Assembly: GCF_000337595.1 (NCBI RefSeq)
Contig: NZ_AOIL01000001.1
Span: 5,498-69,497 of the forward strand
Reading direction: 5' to 3'
Origin: Natrialba taiwanensis DSM 12281
GTDB lineage: Archaea > Halobacteriota > Halobacteria > Halobacteriales > Natrialbaceae
Length of the DNA: 64,000 nucleotides
Part shown: positions 8,325-18,532 of the stretch, piece by piece
How positions within the stretch are numbered: the first letter of the stretch is position 1
Layout of the letters: the number at the start of each line of letters is the position of its first letter
Translations under genes and position numbers: made by a program
Notes under the pieces: model-generated
Seen by the model: the letters and a program-made list of their open reading frames with translations, nothing else
What the model was told of the DNA's origin: nothing
Databases searched by the model: none

Positions 8325-10023
8325 CGGCGGCGACACCTCCGGAAACGTTCGCATCAGCCCGTTGCATGACCGTCTGAAGCCGGTCGTTGTCGACGCGTCG
8401 GCACCACTCATAGAAGCGCTCGCCGTCGTGGCGTTCGTCGGTGTAGGCCGCGAACAACCGCTCGAGAGCCGGAATGACGGCGTCGGCTGGGACGGCAGTC
8501 TCGACCCAGTCGATGAACTCGTTGTCGACGCCCAGCGAACCGCCGAGACCGACGTCCATGCCCTCGACGATGGTATCTCCTTCTTCGTTAGTGCTGTTCT
8601 CGTCGTCGCCGACCTGGACGGTCTCACCGCGGAACCCGATATCCGCGATCTGGGGCTGGGCGCACGAGGCCGAACAGCCCGACATGTGCATCCGCACCAC
8701 GTCGAGGTCGTCGGGGATGTCGATACGGCCGTCGAGTTCACGTGCCCACCGCTTGACGCGCTTTTTCGTCTCGATGATGCCGTAGTTGCAGAACTCGCTG
8801 CCGGTGCAGCCCACCGCGCCGCGTGAGAACGGTCCGGGGTCGGGCTGGTACTCCGCGGCGAACGGTTCGGCGAGCAGGTCGTCGACGTTCTCTTCGGGAA
8901 TGTGGGTGATGAGGAAGTTCTGGTCGGTCGCCAGCCGAATCGTGGTGTCGTCCGTGCCGTACTTTTTGGCTGCGCGGGCGACCTCGACCAACTCGTCGCC
9001 CCCCATTCGGCCCGCGACGACGTTGAATCCGACATAGCGGAGGCCGTCGTCGCGCTGCTCGTGGACACCGACGTGGTCGCCGGTGTACCCTTCGGTGAGG
9101 TCCTCGCCGCGCGACCGGAGGGGGACGGTAGCGCGGTCCCGAATCGCCCGCTCGAAGTTTTCGGGACCCATCTCCTCCACGAGGTAGCGCATCCGACAGA
9201 CGCCGCGGTTGTGCCGGTCGCCGACCTCCTTGAACACCTGAGCGACGGCACGACAGAACTCGACTGCGTCTTCCGGGCGGACGAACACGTCGAGGGGTGA
9301 GGCCATCCGGGGGCCGTCCGAGAGCCCGCCGCCGATGCGGGCGTGGAAGCCGTAGTAGGGTTCGCCGTCGATTTCTTTTCTGGCGGGTGTGAGGCCCACG
9401 TCGTTGATCTGGGATTGGGCGCAATCCTCTCGACACCCCGTGATCGTTAGTTTGAATTTTCGTGGGAGGTTCGCGTACTCCCGATTTTCGGTGAAGAAAT
9501 CGGATACCGCATCGATAACCGGTTGCGCGTCGAAGACCTCGTGGTGGTCGAGACCCGCCGCTGGACATCCCAAGACATTGCGTGCGGAATCGCCACACCC
9601 CTGAACCGTCGTCAGTCCGACTTCATCGTACATCTCCCAGATTTCGGGTACGTCCTCGAGTTCTATCCAGTGCATCTGGAAGTCCTGTCGCGTGGTGATG
9701 TCCACGAACGCGTCGCCCCAGAGGTCATTCTGCTGTGCGCCGCCGAACTCTTCGGGTGCGGTGGCGTATTCGTCAGCAACCTTGCCCACGACCGCAGCCT
9801 GCTCGGGTCGCAGCGCTCCGCCGGGGACCTTCGTGCGGACCATGAAGTAGCCGCGTTGCTTGCCGTGGCTGTACATCCCGGCCCATTTGAGGCGCTCCCA
9901 CTCGCCGTCGCCGGCGCGGTCTTCGATCTCGTCGAACGAGAGACTCTCGTTCGCATACTCCTTGACGTCCTCGATAACGTCGAGCGGGTGTTTTTCTTGT
10001 TTCCAGCGTTCGACTGTATTCAT
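8317..10023 (-). CDS. nirA: Siroheme [4Fe-4S] nitrite/sulfite reductase (NirA-type)
   Basis: This 568-residue enzyme carries the two-fold nitrite/sulfite reductase repeat. The siroheme-iron-sulfur ligands are C406 and C412 in CTGSEFC and C450 and C454 in GCSASC, fitting C-x5-C-xn-C-x3-C. The CTGSEFCNYGIIETK segment is closer to assimilatory ferredoxin-nitrite reductases than to sulfite reductases. A second pseudo-symmetric TGCREDCAQ sits near residue 196-202. The ATG at 10023 gives the family length; a longer open frame upstream lacks homology and lies in the divergent promoter region. It would reduce nitrite to ammonia in the cytoplasm by a six-electron transfer, with the overlapping FrhB-like protein as likely donor. 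Sulfite as substrate is not excluded. Confidence 0.87.
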   Translation of the reverse strand: MNTVERWKQEKHPLDVIEDVKEYANESLSFDEIEDRAGDGEWERLKWAGMYSHGKQRGYFMVRTKVPGGALRPEQAAVVGKVADEYATAPEEFGGAQQNDLWGDAFVDITTRQDFQMHWIELEDVPEIWEMYDEVGLTTVQGCGDSARNVLGCPAAGLDHHEVFDAQPVIDAVSDFFTENREYANLPRKFKLTITGCREDCAQSQINDVGLTPARKEIDGEPYYGFHARIGGGLSDGPRMASPLDVFVRPEDAVEFCRAVAQVFKEVGDRHNRGVCRMRYLVEEMGPENFERAIRDRATVPLRSRGEDLTEGYTGDHVGVHEQRDDGLRYVGFNVVAGRMGGDELVEVARAAKKYGTDDTTIRLATDQNFLITHIPEENVDDLLAEPFAAEYQPDPGPFSRGAVGCTGSEFCNYGIIETKKRVKRWARELDGRIDIPDDLDVVRMHMSGCSASCAQPQIADIGFRGETVQVGDDENSTNEEGDTIVEGMDVGLGGSLGVDNEFIDWVETAVPADAVIPALERLFAAYTDERHDGERFYEWCRRVDNDRLQTVMQRADANVSGGVAADD

Positions 10024-10380
10024 TGGTGTCTCATCTCGTCGATAGTTATCGGTGAATTCCTGAGAACGACTTTCCCAGCGAACTAGCATGAGATATAGAG
10101 GCGTGAGTGTGATTGTCTCTCGGGTTACGGCGAGACCTGACGATACTCGGCGATTGCGGTTGAAATTGCTGCTGACTACGAGACAAGGACAGCCCTCACG
10201 TTCGCTACTGTGTGGTGCTTGCCGATTTCCCGGCCGAATATGGCCGTCTTCACCCCCGCAGGCATCACTCACATCGTTCGTCGTGTGTCCGATACTACCG
10301 TCCCTCTGTAGGTCTCTTCCGAACTGGCTGAGAAATTCCGGTTTCGGAACCCTTGAGAATCACCGTTAGAAATACACTCT
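10024..10380. promoter_or_regulatory. Divergent promoter region, reductase operon and MFS gene
   Basis: This 357-bp intergenic stretch separates oppositely transcribed nirA-like and MFS genes and must hold both promoters. I did not identify a convincing TATA box or operator by eye. The apparent upstream extensions of both genes into it have no family support. Confidence 0.45.
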
Positions 10381-11538
10381 ATGGCTCGCTCTCGGCTCTT
10401 TGCCTCTCTCTGCGGACTTGTCTTTCTCGTCAATCTCGCCAGAATCATCTTCGCCCCACTTCTGGACGTTTTTATCACCGAGTTCCCGATCGGGGAGGCA
10501 ACTGCTGGGCTCATCGTGACGCTCGCGTGGGTCGGCAGCGCGTCACTCCGCCTTCCGACGGGGTGGCTTCTCACGAAGGTGCCGAGACACTACGTCGTAA
10601 TCGCGTCCGGTGCGATTCTTGCGGTCTCCGCCACGATCGCTGCGACGGCGACGACGCTTCCGCATCTCATGGTTGGTGCGTTCTTCATGGGGATGGCTTC
10701 CGGCGTGTATTTCGTCTCGGCGAATCCGCTTTTGAGCGAGTTGTATCCGGAGCGCATCGGCCGTGTCATGGGCGTCCACGGGGCCGCCAATCAGCTCGCC
10801 GCGGTGATCGCTGCGCCGTTCGTCGCGCTGACGCTGCTTGTCGACTGGCGGCTCTCGTTGTGGGCCATTGCCGTCGGCGCTGCGGTGATCACGGTCTACA
10901 CGTGGATCGCCGCGAGTCGAACCGAGATGCCGGGCGCGGGACAGGCCGACCGCAATTTCGTCGCTGGCGCGCTTTCAGAGTGGCGGATCATCGTGACGGC
11001 ACTGGCTATCGTCGGGCTGGCCGTCTTCGTCTGGCAGGGAGTGTTCAACTTCTACGAACTGTACATGCAGTCGAAGGGGCTTTCCGATCGAGCGGCGGGG
11101 GCAATGCTCACGATCGTCTTCGCCGCCGGCGTTCCGGCGTTTTACTTCGGCGGCGATCTGGCCGACCGCCTCCCACACGTCCCGTATCTGCTCGGTATCG
11201 TCGGGACGTTTTCCGCGACGCTGCTCGTATTGACGCGACTCGAGAGTCTCCCCGCGCTCGTCGTGGGTTCCGCGTTCATCGGCCTCGTCGTCCACATGTT
11301 GTACCCGGCCGTCGACACGTACCTTCTCGATACGCTCCCGGACTCGACGCGGGGGAGCGCCTACGCCGTGTTCAGTTCAATCTGGATGTTCTCGCAGGCG
11401 CTCGGCTCGTCGGCCCTGGGCATCCTCCTCGAACGAGGCTACGCCTACGATACGGTGTTCAGCGGCGCTGCGCTCTTTCTCGGCGCAACGATTCTCGTTC
11501 TCGTCCTCTTAGAGCGGACGGACCGACTCCCGAGTTAA
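10381..11538 (+). CDS. Major facilitator superfamily transporter
   Basis: The 385-residue protein has about twelve hydrophobic helices. The loop 2 segment RLPTGWLLTKVPRHYV resembles the MFS G-x-L-x-D-R/K-x-G-R-R/K motif in weak form. Its position divergent to a nitrite-reductase-type gene suggests it could move nitrate, nitrite or a related anion, but the sequence lacks a nitrate signature that I can recognise. It acts in the plasma membrane. Confidence 0.8.
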   Translation: MARSRLFASLCGLVFLVNLARIIFAPLLDVFITEFPIGEATAGLIVTLAWVGSASLRLPTGWLLTKVPRHYVVIASGAILAVSATIAATATTLPHLMVGAFFMGMASGVYFVSANPLLSELYPERIGRVMGVHGAANQLAAVIAAPFVALTLLVDWRLSLWAIAVGAAVITVYTWIAASRTEMPGAGQADRNFVAGALSEWRIIVTALAIVGLAVFVWQGVFNFYELYMQSKGLSDRAAGAMLTIVFAAGVPAFYFGGDLADRLPHVPYLLGIVGTFSATLLVLTRLESLPALVVGSAFIGLVVHMLYPAVDTYLLDTLPDSTRGSAYAVFSSIWMFSQALGSSALGILLERGYAYDTVFSGAALFLGATILVLVLLERTDRLPS

Positions 11539-11604
11539 CGCGGCTTTCATTTCCTGCACTCGGCCCCTGTACCCGGCTCCTGCACTCGACTCTCGAGTTC
11601 GGAA

Positions 11605-14340
11605 TCAGCGCCGAACTCTTCCGAGCAGTTCGTAGTCGTGATCGGGGGTATACCGCCGGAACAGCAGGCTGTTCGACAGCACGGACACACTGGAGAACGC
11701 CATCGCCGCCGCAGCCAGAACCGGTTGCAACAATCCAAGAGAGGCCAGCGGAATGAGCGTTGTGTTGTAGCCGAGCGCCCACACGAGGTTCTGTTTGATC
11801 TTCTGGATCGTTGCATCGGAGATGCGAATCGCCTTTACGACGTCGAGTGGGTCGTCGCGCATCAGCGTCACGTCGGCGGCCTCGATGGCGACATCAGTCC
11901 CGGAGCCGATAGCCGTCCCGACGTGGGCGACGGCCAAGGCTGGAGCGTCGTTGACCCCGTCGCCGACCATCATCGCCTGCCGGCCGTCGGCTTGAATCGC
12001 CGCGACCGCGTCGGACTTGTCCTCGGGGAGCACCTCGGCCCGAACGTTCTCCGGTTTGATCCCGACCCGTTCGGCGACCGACCGAGCGGTCCGCTCGTTG
12101 TCGCCGGTGATCATCATCACCTCGGTCCCGCGCTCGGAGAGTTCAGTGACTGCCGCTCTCGCACTGTCTTTGACGGTGTCGGCATCGGCGACGACGCCGA
12201 CGAGTTCACCGTCGTTGTCGGTGTCGCTGCCATCGTTGTTCTCAGGTTTGCCATCGCCGGTTCCGGCCGGCATGCGAGCGACGAGCATCGCGGTCTTGCC
12301 CTCGTTCTCGAGCCGCTCCATCGTCTCGACGGCCGACGAGGGGTCGATGCCGTTGTTTCGCAGGAGGGTGCGGTTGCCGACGAGTACCTCGTCGGAACCG
12401 ACGGTTGCGCGAACGCCCTGCCCCGGGACGTTCTCGAACGCGTCGGGTTCTGCGAGTTCGAGGCCGCGTTCGTTCGCCCCCTCGACGATAGCTTGGGCGA
12501 GCGGGTGTTCGCTGCCGCGTTCGGCTGTCGCCGCGAGCCGGAGCACGTCGTCTTCGGTGAGTCGGTCCTCGCCCGCTACCCGATCCGCCGACGGGGCGTT
12601 CGGGTCGCTCTCCTCGCTTGCTTCGTTTGCGTTACTCGTCTCGCTTGCGAGACCGCCGTCGACCGCCGCCTCGCCGCCGTCCGTCACAGAACGACTCTCC
12701 CCGTCGAGCGCGATGACATCGGTCAACTCCATCTCGCCCTCGGTGAGCGTTCCCGTCTTGTCGAAGACGACCGTATCGACGTCTTTCGTCCGTTCGAGGA
12801 TATCACCGCCCGTGAACAGGACGCCGTTTTTCGCCCCGATAGTCGTCCCGACCATCGTCGCCGCGGGCGTCGCAAGCCCGAGCGCACAGGGGCAGGCGAT
12901 GAGCACTGACGATGCGAACACGACGATCGCGAACTCGAAGACCGAGACGCTTCCACCAGCCGGTGCCGGTCCGCCGGCGACCTGGCTCCACAGCGGGAGC
13001 CAGTCGACGACCCCTGCCAGCATTTCGGGGAACAGGAACCAGACGAACCCCCAGAACAGGGCGTTCGCGATGACCGTCGGGACGAAGTACGCCGAGATCC
13101 TGTCGGCGAGATTCTGAATGTCCGGCTGGCGGGACTGGGCTTCCTTGACCGTCTGGACGATCTGCTGGAGCGCCGTCTCGTCGCCGACTTTCGTCGCCTC
13201 AACGACGAGCACCCCGTTCTCGTTGATCGTCGAGCCGACAACCTCGTCGCCGGCTTCCTTCTCGACGGGGACCGACTCGCCGGTCACCATCGACTCGTCG
13301 ACCGCCGACTGCCCGTCGACGACCACGCCGTCAGTCGGAACCTTCTCGCCCGGACGGATCTTCATCCGGTCGCCGACCGTCACCGCGTCGAGCGGCACCT
13401 CGGACTCCTCGCCGTTCTCGTCGACGACCGTCGCCGTCTCGGCTTCCAGTTCCAGCAGCGCCCGGAGCGCGTCGCTGGCCTGGCCCTTCGAACGAGCCTC
13501 GAGATAGTTCCCGAGCGTGATGAACACCAGGATCAACGCCGCGGTGTCGAAGTACAGACTCCCGGCTAACAGCCCGAGCAGGACGACGACGCTGTACACG
13601 TACGCCGTCGACGACCCCAGCGCGATCAGCACGTCCATGTTCGCCCGTCGATTCTTCACGAGCGCCGTGTACGAGTTCTCGTAGAACTCCCGCCCGAGCA
13701 CGATCTGTACCGGCGTCGCGAGCAGGAACTCGATCCACCCGAACTCGACGCCGAACACCTCGTTCGGGAGCACCCCGCCGCCGAGCAGGAACTTCTCGGC
13801 GATGAAAAAGAGCAGCGGTGCCGAGAGCACGGCTCCGAAGAGGGTCAACTGGAGTTGACGTTGTATCTCCGCCTGTCGCGCGTCGTCGCGGCGTTCCTGA
13901 TCCGACTGCTCCCCGTCATCGTCGCGGACGGGCGTGTATCCAGCTTCGTCGATTGCATCGTAGAGCGCCCCTCTGGATACGTCCGCCGGATTGAACTCGA
14001 CTTGCGCCTCGTCGGTTGCGTAATTCGCCTCCGCGCTGATCACGCCGGGAACGGCTTCAAGCGCGTCCTCGTTGGTGGCGGCGCAGTTCGCACACGTCAT
14101 GTCCGAAATCCCGATCGAAGCGGTCGCACGCTCGGCGTGGTAGCCGGCGTCGTCGATCGCGTCGTATAGCGCGCCGAGCGATACCGCGTCGGGATTGTAT
14201 TCGACGGTTCCTTCGTCGGTGGCGAAGTTGATGTTCGCCGCCGAGACCCCGTCGAGTTCTTCCAGGGCGTCGGTGATCGCCTGCGAGCAGTTCGCACAGC
14301 TCATGCCCTGGATTTCGAGGTGCATAGTTCGAGTGTCCAT
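11605..14340 (-). CDS. copA: Copper-translocating P1B-type ATPase
   Basis: The 911-residue pump has two N-terminal heavy-metal-associated domains with CANC motifs (C15/C18 and C83/C86). Eight membrane helices follow, with the intramembrane [14 protein letters not shown] metal site and the P-type signatures DKTGTLTEG (phosphorylated Asp), SEHPLAQAI (nucleotide-binding HP), TGDN and [10 protein letters not shown]. The CPC plus C-terminal NxxY and MxxSS-like segments ([21 protein letters not shown]) place it in the Cu+ exporting CopA group. An acidic Asp/Asn/Glu-rich insertion lies in the nucleotide domain around residues 535-570. It lies 87 bp downstream of the copper regulator on the same strand and should export Cu+ from the cytoplasm. 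Confidence 0.95.
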   Translation of the reverse strand: MDTRTMHLEIQGMSCANCSQAITDALEELDGVSAANINFATDEGTVEYNPDAVSLGALYDAIDDAGYHAERATASIGISDMTCANCAATNEDALEAVPGVISAEANYATDEAQVEFNPADVSRGALYDAIDEAGYTPVRDDDGEQSDQERRDDARQAEIQRQLQLTLFGAVLSAPLLFFIAEKFLLGGGVLPNEVFGVEFGWIEFLLATPVQIVLGREFYENSYTALVKNRRANMDVLIALGSSTAYVYSVVVLLGLLAGSLYFDTAALILVFITLGNYLEARSKGQASDALRALLELEAETATVVDENGEESEVPLDAVTVGDRMKIRPGEKVPTDGVVVDGQSAVDESMVTGESVPVEKEAGDEVVGSTINENGVLVVEATKVGDETALQQIVQTVKEAQSRQPDIQNLADRISAYFVPTVIANALFWGFVWFLFPEMLAGVVDWLPLWSQVAGGPAPAGGSVSVFEFAIVVFASSVLIACPCALGLATPAATMVGTTIGAKNGVLFTGGDILERTKDVDTVVFDKTGTLTEGEMELTDVIALDGESRSVTDGGEAAVDGGLASETSNANEASEESDPNAPSADRVAGEDRLTEDDVLRLAATAERGSEHPLAQAIVEGANERGLELAEPDAFENVPGQGVRATVGSDEVLVGNRTLLRNNGIDPSSAVETMERLENEGKTAMLVARMPAGTGDGKPENNDGSDTDNDGELVGVVADADTVKDSARAAVTELSERGTEVMMITGDNERTARSVAERVGIKPENVRAEVLPEDKSDAVAAIQADGRQAMMVGDGVNDAPALAVAHVGTAIGSGTDVAIEAADVTLMRDDPLDVVKAIRISDATIQKIKQNLVWALGYNTTLIPLASLGLLQPVLAAAAMAFSSVSVLSNSLLFRRYTPDHDYELLGRVRR

Positions 14341-14427
14341 TATCAGACTAGACGGGTGCCGTACTTACCCGCTTTTCTGATAGCAATCCAAAGGTGATAC
14401 CTAGAGATTCTTTGGAATCCTAAGCAG

Positions 14428-15015
14428 CTAGACGCCCTCCTCGAGCCGGTCATAGCGCTCTACGAACTGGCTTCGACAGGACGGACAACAGAAGTGATAC
14501 ACCTGCTCGTCGATTCGAGTCGATTCCCCCTCGCTATCGACGGTGTTGCCACACTCTGCGCACGTAAGCGCGAACTCGGTTCCACCGTGGGAGGGATGCC
14601 ATTCGGCGGCGTCGATCAACGTCACTGTGTAGTCAACATCGTGGCCGTCGAACAGGTCATCGAGCCATCGTCGGACGTTTTGAACCTGTGCGCGGGCGTA
14701 AAACCAGAGTTCACCGTCGGCGGTGACGAACACGTGTTCGACCGCGTCGGCTTCGCCAACCCGAGCTTTGCAGTCCTCGACGTCACCGCTGGCAACCGTC
14801 GCCTGGACGAATACCGGAACGCCAGCTTGTAACTGAGAGCGGTCAACGTCGACGGTAAAGCGATTGATCACCCCTACCTCCTGGAGCCGCTGGACGCGAT
14901 CCGACACCGCGGGCCCGGAGAGTCCGACTTCGGCGGCGATGTCGCTGAACGGACGTCTGGCGTCCTCACCGAGGAGTTGTAGGATCTCGATGTCGGTTTC
15001 GTCGAGCGTTCGCAT
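14428..15015 (-). CDS. Lrp/AsnC-type regulator with C-terminal TRASH metal-binding domain
   Basis: The 195-residue protein starts with an Lrp/AsnC helix-turn-helix (about 1-55, DETDIEILQLLGEDARRPFSDIAAEVGLS in abbreviated form), followed by an alpha/beta region. It ends in a TRASH domain whose ligands are C152-x2-C155 and C176-C177-x2-C180. Halobacterium has a known regulator of this architecture that controls a copper ATPase. Here the gene directly precedes copA on the same strand, so it very likely senses Cu ions and regulates copA. The ATG at 15015 begins the HTH exactly; upstream extension adds unrelated basic residues. Confidence 0.9.
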   Translation of the reverse strand: MRTLDETDIEILQLLGEDARRPFSDIAAEVGLSGPAVSDRVQRLQEVGVINRFTVDVDRSQLQAGVPVFVQATVASGDVEDCKARVGEADAVEHVFVTADGELWFYARAQVQNVRRWLDDLFDGHDVDYTVTLIDAAEWHPSHGGTEFALTCAECGNTVDSEGESTRIDEQVYHFCCPSCRSQFVERYDRLEEGV

Positions 15016-15284
15016 AGCTCGAGTTCGGTCTCGAGACTCAATACGCCGTCGATTAGACTTTCGAAGGCAAACCCGATACGCCATCTCACTTTGGATTCTA
15101 ACGTCTCCTGGTCCTCCGGTCGGACTGCAGTCCACTCGCCCGCCGGGGGATCGTGGGACTCGGTTCTCGAGAAAGAGAGTGGGAAAGAAGACCCCGAGAA
15201 AGAGGAGCCCTCAAGATGAGGAGATTGCAGGCCCGCGCTCACGACGGGCCGAAGTATATGGGTCACTCGGTAGCAGTGTGAGCA

Positions 15285-16082
15285 ATGGGTCTGCCCGAGA
15301 ACCTCGCGCTCGTCTTCGTCGCCGGGTTGATCACGGCGCTGGCAACGGGCATCGGTGCCCTTCCGTTTTTCTTCTTCGGGTCGGTCAGCGACCGCCAAAA
15401 CATCATCCTCTGGGGACTCGCCTCGGGAATCATGCTCGCGGCCTCCGTGTTCGGTCTCGTCGATGAGGGACTCGCCGAGGGAAGCCCCGTCGAAACCCTC
15501 GTCGGCCTAGCCGCCGGCGTCGTACTCGTCGTCGTCGCTCACGAGTTCATCGTCGACGCCGATATCGACCCCCGGGAGTACGAGGAGGCGGATTTCAGAC
15601 GTCTCGTTCTCATTCTGGGCGTGCTCACCGTCCACAGCTTTCCCGAGGGCGTCGCCATCGGCGTTTCGTTCGCCGACCTCGGTCTCGACGGCGGGTTCGA
15701 GATCCTCGGCATGACGATCCCGCTGCTGGCAGTGTTCATGACCGTTGCAATCTCCATCCATAACGTGCCCGAAGGAACGGCGATTTCGATTCCGCTCACG
15801 TCGCTGGGTGTCCCGAACTGGAAGCTGGTCTGGTGGGCAGTCTTTTCGAGTCTTCCCCAGCCGATCGGGGCCGTGCTGGCCTTCGCTTTCGTTCGCGTCG
15901 CCCGCGAGTTCCTCGCCGTCGGCTTCGGCTTTGCCGCCGGGGCGATGATCTACCTCGTGCTCTCGCAGTTCGTCCCCGAGGCACTGTCGATCGGCACCCG
16001 GCTCCCCAACGGCGGCAAACCTGAACTCGTCGGCGGGATCGTGCTCGGGGTCTTACTGATGATCCCGCTGGTACTTATCTGA
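15285..16082 (+). CDS. ZIP-family metal transporter
   Basis: The 265-residue membrane protein has about eight hydrophobic helices. Two conserved ZIP metal-site helices are present, HSFPEGVAIGVSF near residue 116 and HNVPEGTAISIPL near residue 155. ZIP proteins import Zn, Fe or Mn into the cytoplasm. It is divergent from the copper regulator, which could link it to metal homeostasis, though its promoter shows no obvious shared site. Its end overlaps the convergent protease gene by 8 bp. Confidence 0.88.
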   Translation: MGLPENLALVFVAGLITALATGIGALPFFFFGSVSDRQNIILWGLASGIMLAASVFGLVDEGLAEGSPVETLVGLAAGVVLVVVAHEFIVDADIDPREYEEADFRRLVLILGVLTVHSFPEGVAIGVSFADLGLDGGFEILGMTIPLLAVFMTVAISIHNVPEGTAISIPLTSLGVPNWKLVWWAVFSSLPQPIGAVLAFAFVRVAREFLAVGFGFAAGAMIYLVLSQFVPEALSIGTRLPNGGKPELVGGIVLGVLLMIPLVLI

Positions 16083-17181
16083 GCGGCGACTGCGATCGTT
16101 CGGGCCGAGCGGTAAGCGTCAGGTCGACCGTCTGTTCGGCTCCGTCCCGGAGGACGGTCACCTGGATCGAATCCTCGGGACGCGTTTCCAGGGCGAGGTA
16201 TCCCGCCAGGTCCTCGAACGTGTCCATCGCTGTTCCCTCGATTTCGAGGATAACGTCGCCGCCGACGGGGATGCGAGTTCCGTTGACGGATCGGATCGAA
16301 CTCGGTCGCAACATGCCGTCCGCCGGCCCGCCTCGAATCGTCTGAACGACTAACTGCCCGCGAGAGTCGTGCATACCGTTCGCCTCGGCGATCGACGGCG
16401 TCACGTTTTCGAGCGAGACGCCCATGTAGGCGTGGTCGTACGTTCCCGTGTCGATAAGTTTCGGAACGACGCGTCGGGTGAGCGCGGCAGAGATGCCAAA
16501 CGCGATGTTATCGCCTTGTTTCGAGTTCACGACGCCGAGAACGGCTCCGTCCAGCGACATCAACGGCCCGCCGCTGTTGCCGGGGTTCACCGCAGCATCC
16601 GTCTGAATCGAGTCGGGAATCCGGTAGCCGGAGGGGGATGGAATCAATCGATCGGTGCCGCTGATGATCCCCGTCGTCACCGTTTCGTCGAGGTTGTACG
16701 GGTTTCCGATGGAGACGGCTTCCTATCCGACTACCGGGGTGTCCGCTACAAAGGACAGCGGGCGTGCCGAATCTGGCATGGACTCGGCCCGGATAACGGC
16801 GAGGTCGCTGTGTGCGTCCGTTCCTCGGACGCTTCCGTCGCTCCAGGTTCCATCGGAATATCGTAGTTGGGCCGTCTCCGCATTTCCGACGACGTGGGCG
16901 TTCGTGACGACGTGATCTTCGTCGTACTGGAATCCCGTTCCCCGTCCGGTCTCCGTCTGAACCAGCACGACTGAGGAGATCGTCTCTCGGTAGACCGCCG
17001 TGTAATCGTTTTCAGCGGCCCGCGGTTGTGTCTCCGATTTGGTCGACTCTGTCGAGGGATCGGATCGTGACGGGTCGTCCTCGGCGCGAAAGAGCGACGA
17101 ACTACAGCCCGAAAGTCCGGTTGCGAGCGACACGCTACTGAACGCGAGAAATCTCCGACGTGTGGATGTCTGCATGGACAT
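16075..17181 (-). pseudogene. HtrA/DegP-type Tat lipoprotein protease interrupted by an in-frame TAG
   Basis: Read through one TAG, this is a 368-codon S1C (HtrA) protease. It begins with a twin-arginine signal TRRRFLAF and a lipobox LSGC (C26), so it would sit outside the membrane as a lipoprotein. The catalytic triad is intact: H96 in TNAHVV, D126 in HSDLAV and S203 in GNSGGP. A PDZ domain occupies about residues 260-350. Codon 153 (16725-16723) is TAG between PVVG and EAVSIGNP, and both sides are in the same frame, so one substitution, not a frameshift, breaks it. The upstream piece alone lacks the catalytic Ser. A recent nonsense mutation or a base error is most likely. Upstream start MQTSTRR (17175) is also possible. 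Confidence 0.8.
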
Positions 17182-18532
17182 CTCAATCTCGAACTACGGT
17201 CCCGCTCGTTGTATATATTAGGCTCTGTTGAACTCTCTTAATTCGACACGTTGCTGAAACAGTCGTTAGGTAGATGTGCGACGGGAGTGCCGGTCTTGTG
17301 ATGTCCAAGTGTATCTCATAATATGTGCAATACTATGTCGACGTTTGACACCGATCTATGCGTCCTGGTGGGAACCCCCACTCTTTTCTGGATACTTTGG
17401 GTGTTTCCCGATGAGAGACATCCTCTCCGGCAGTAAATTGCTTCATATCTGCTAGAACACATCGTCTTAGTCCGATATTGCTGAAATCCCTCCCTGGAAA
17501 ATCGTTAGTACTGTGCTTACTACTGCAGAATAACGGGAAATACGGTCATCCTCTCTCATTTGCCGACTGCCTTTCCTGGGTATTATTCCGCCATAGTATT
17601 GCAAATAATGATCTATACACTATTCGGCAGTCTTCGCTGAACGCTTCGTAATCGCGACTGTGGATAGTGAGCGTCTCTTCATGGACCGCCGAGTTCTCCG
17701 AAGCGACAAGAAGCGGGGCGTTTGTAATTTCGTGATCACCGGTAACGCTGCAACGCTCCAGCGATCGGGGCCTCGCTTTCGTTCCAATACCACGAGTTCA
17801 GCTCTAGCCTGAGTGAGGAACGCGCTAGACCTGCCAGTGACGGCGGACTACGGATCTTGAAGGTGTCCGATTCGATTTACAATAGTACATGGGTAAAGGC
17901 ATGTGTAGCACTGTTTCAGTGTGTGGGTCGCCGGTTCGTGGTGCGGCAGTAACTCCCGACCTGGTTCCGTCGGTTCCCCGGCCGCTTCCGAGGTTGAACT
18001 CTCCCGCTGGCTACCGGCACGAAATGAGTGACCGTTCGTAAAGCCGCTTGAGACATGAACGACCAATTGTTGGAAATCTGTCTGTTCCTTCAGTACATGT
18101 CGATTTGCTGTTGTTTATACCCCGGCCCTCTCGGGTGTTTCCCAGAATAGAGTTGTGAAAAAATAATACATAAGATAGACTACCTCTGTGGCGGATGTCT
18201 TTGCTTGGACGTATCAATGGTACTCAGTTACCGTCGCTGGCTCGGCAGTCTGACAGCCATTAATCCCATTGCTCTCATCGCCCTTATCGCTCGAACGATC
18301 CACGGTGCGCTCCGCTCTCAATCATGGCGTTGTGTTTATAACTAGTAGAAAAATATAATAGATTCTGGATAAACCTATGGTAATAGCGCATAGTGGTGCG
18401 GCGGCTGTAGAACGACCGTCGAAGCGGCAGTGCCGGAACACCGGAACACGACGAGCGGAGTTCTGGACGGAGAGAGTCGGCCGACGTGTTCACCGCCGGA
18501 GGGCCGCGCCCGGGCGCTATCGGGAGACAGTT
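17182..18532. other. Gene-poor AT-richer region upstream of the glucanase locus
   Basis: I find no convincing gene in this 1.35-kb stretch. GGCTCTGTTGAA at about 17220-17231 resembles an insertion-sequence terminus, but I found no inverted partner. A TATA-like AAATATAATA lies near 18350-18360 and may drive the GH81 gene. The open frame from 18377 into the GH81 gene adds 52 basic residues that do not look like haloarchaeal protein. Confidence 0.45.

Noticed and set aside
8325-9251. Extension of the FrhB-like frame upstream of 8324
   Set aside because: It overlaps the reductase in another frame and is rich in Ser/Arg/Pro, with no family similarity. The ATG overlapping the reductase stop is the natural start.
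10353-11756. 467-codon alternate frame over the MFS gene
   Set aside because: It is a shadow of the transporter frame: Arg-rich, without membrane helices.
16723-16725. TAG as a pyrrolysine codon
   Set aside because: The residue is not at a catalytic position, no Pyl machinery is visible here, and haloarchaea are not known to use it. A nonsense mutation or base error is simpler.
18377-18532. N-terminal extension of the GH81 protein from 18377
   Set aside because: The 52 residues are Arg-rich and unlike haloarchaeal proteins, and they would bury the Tat signal. The TATA spacing alone is not sufficient.
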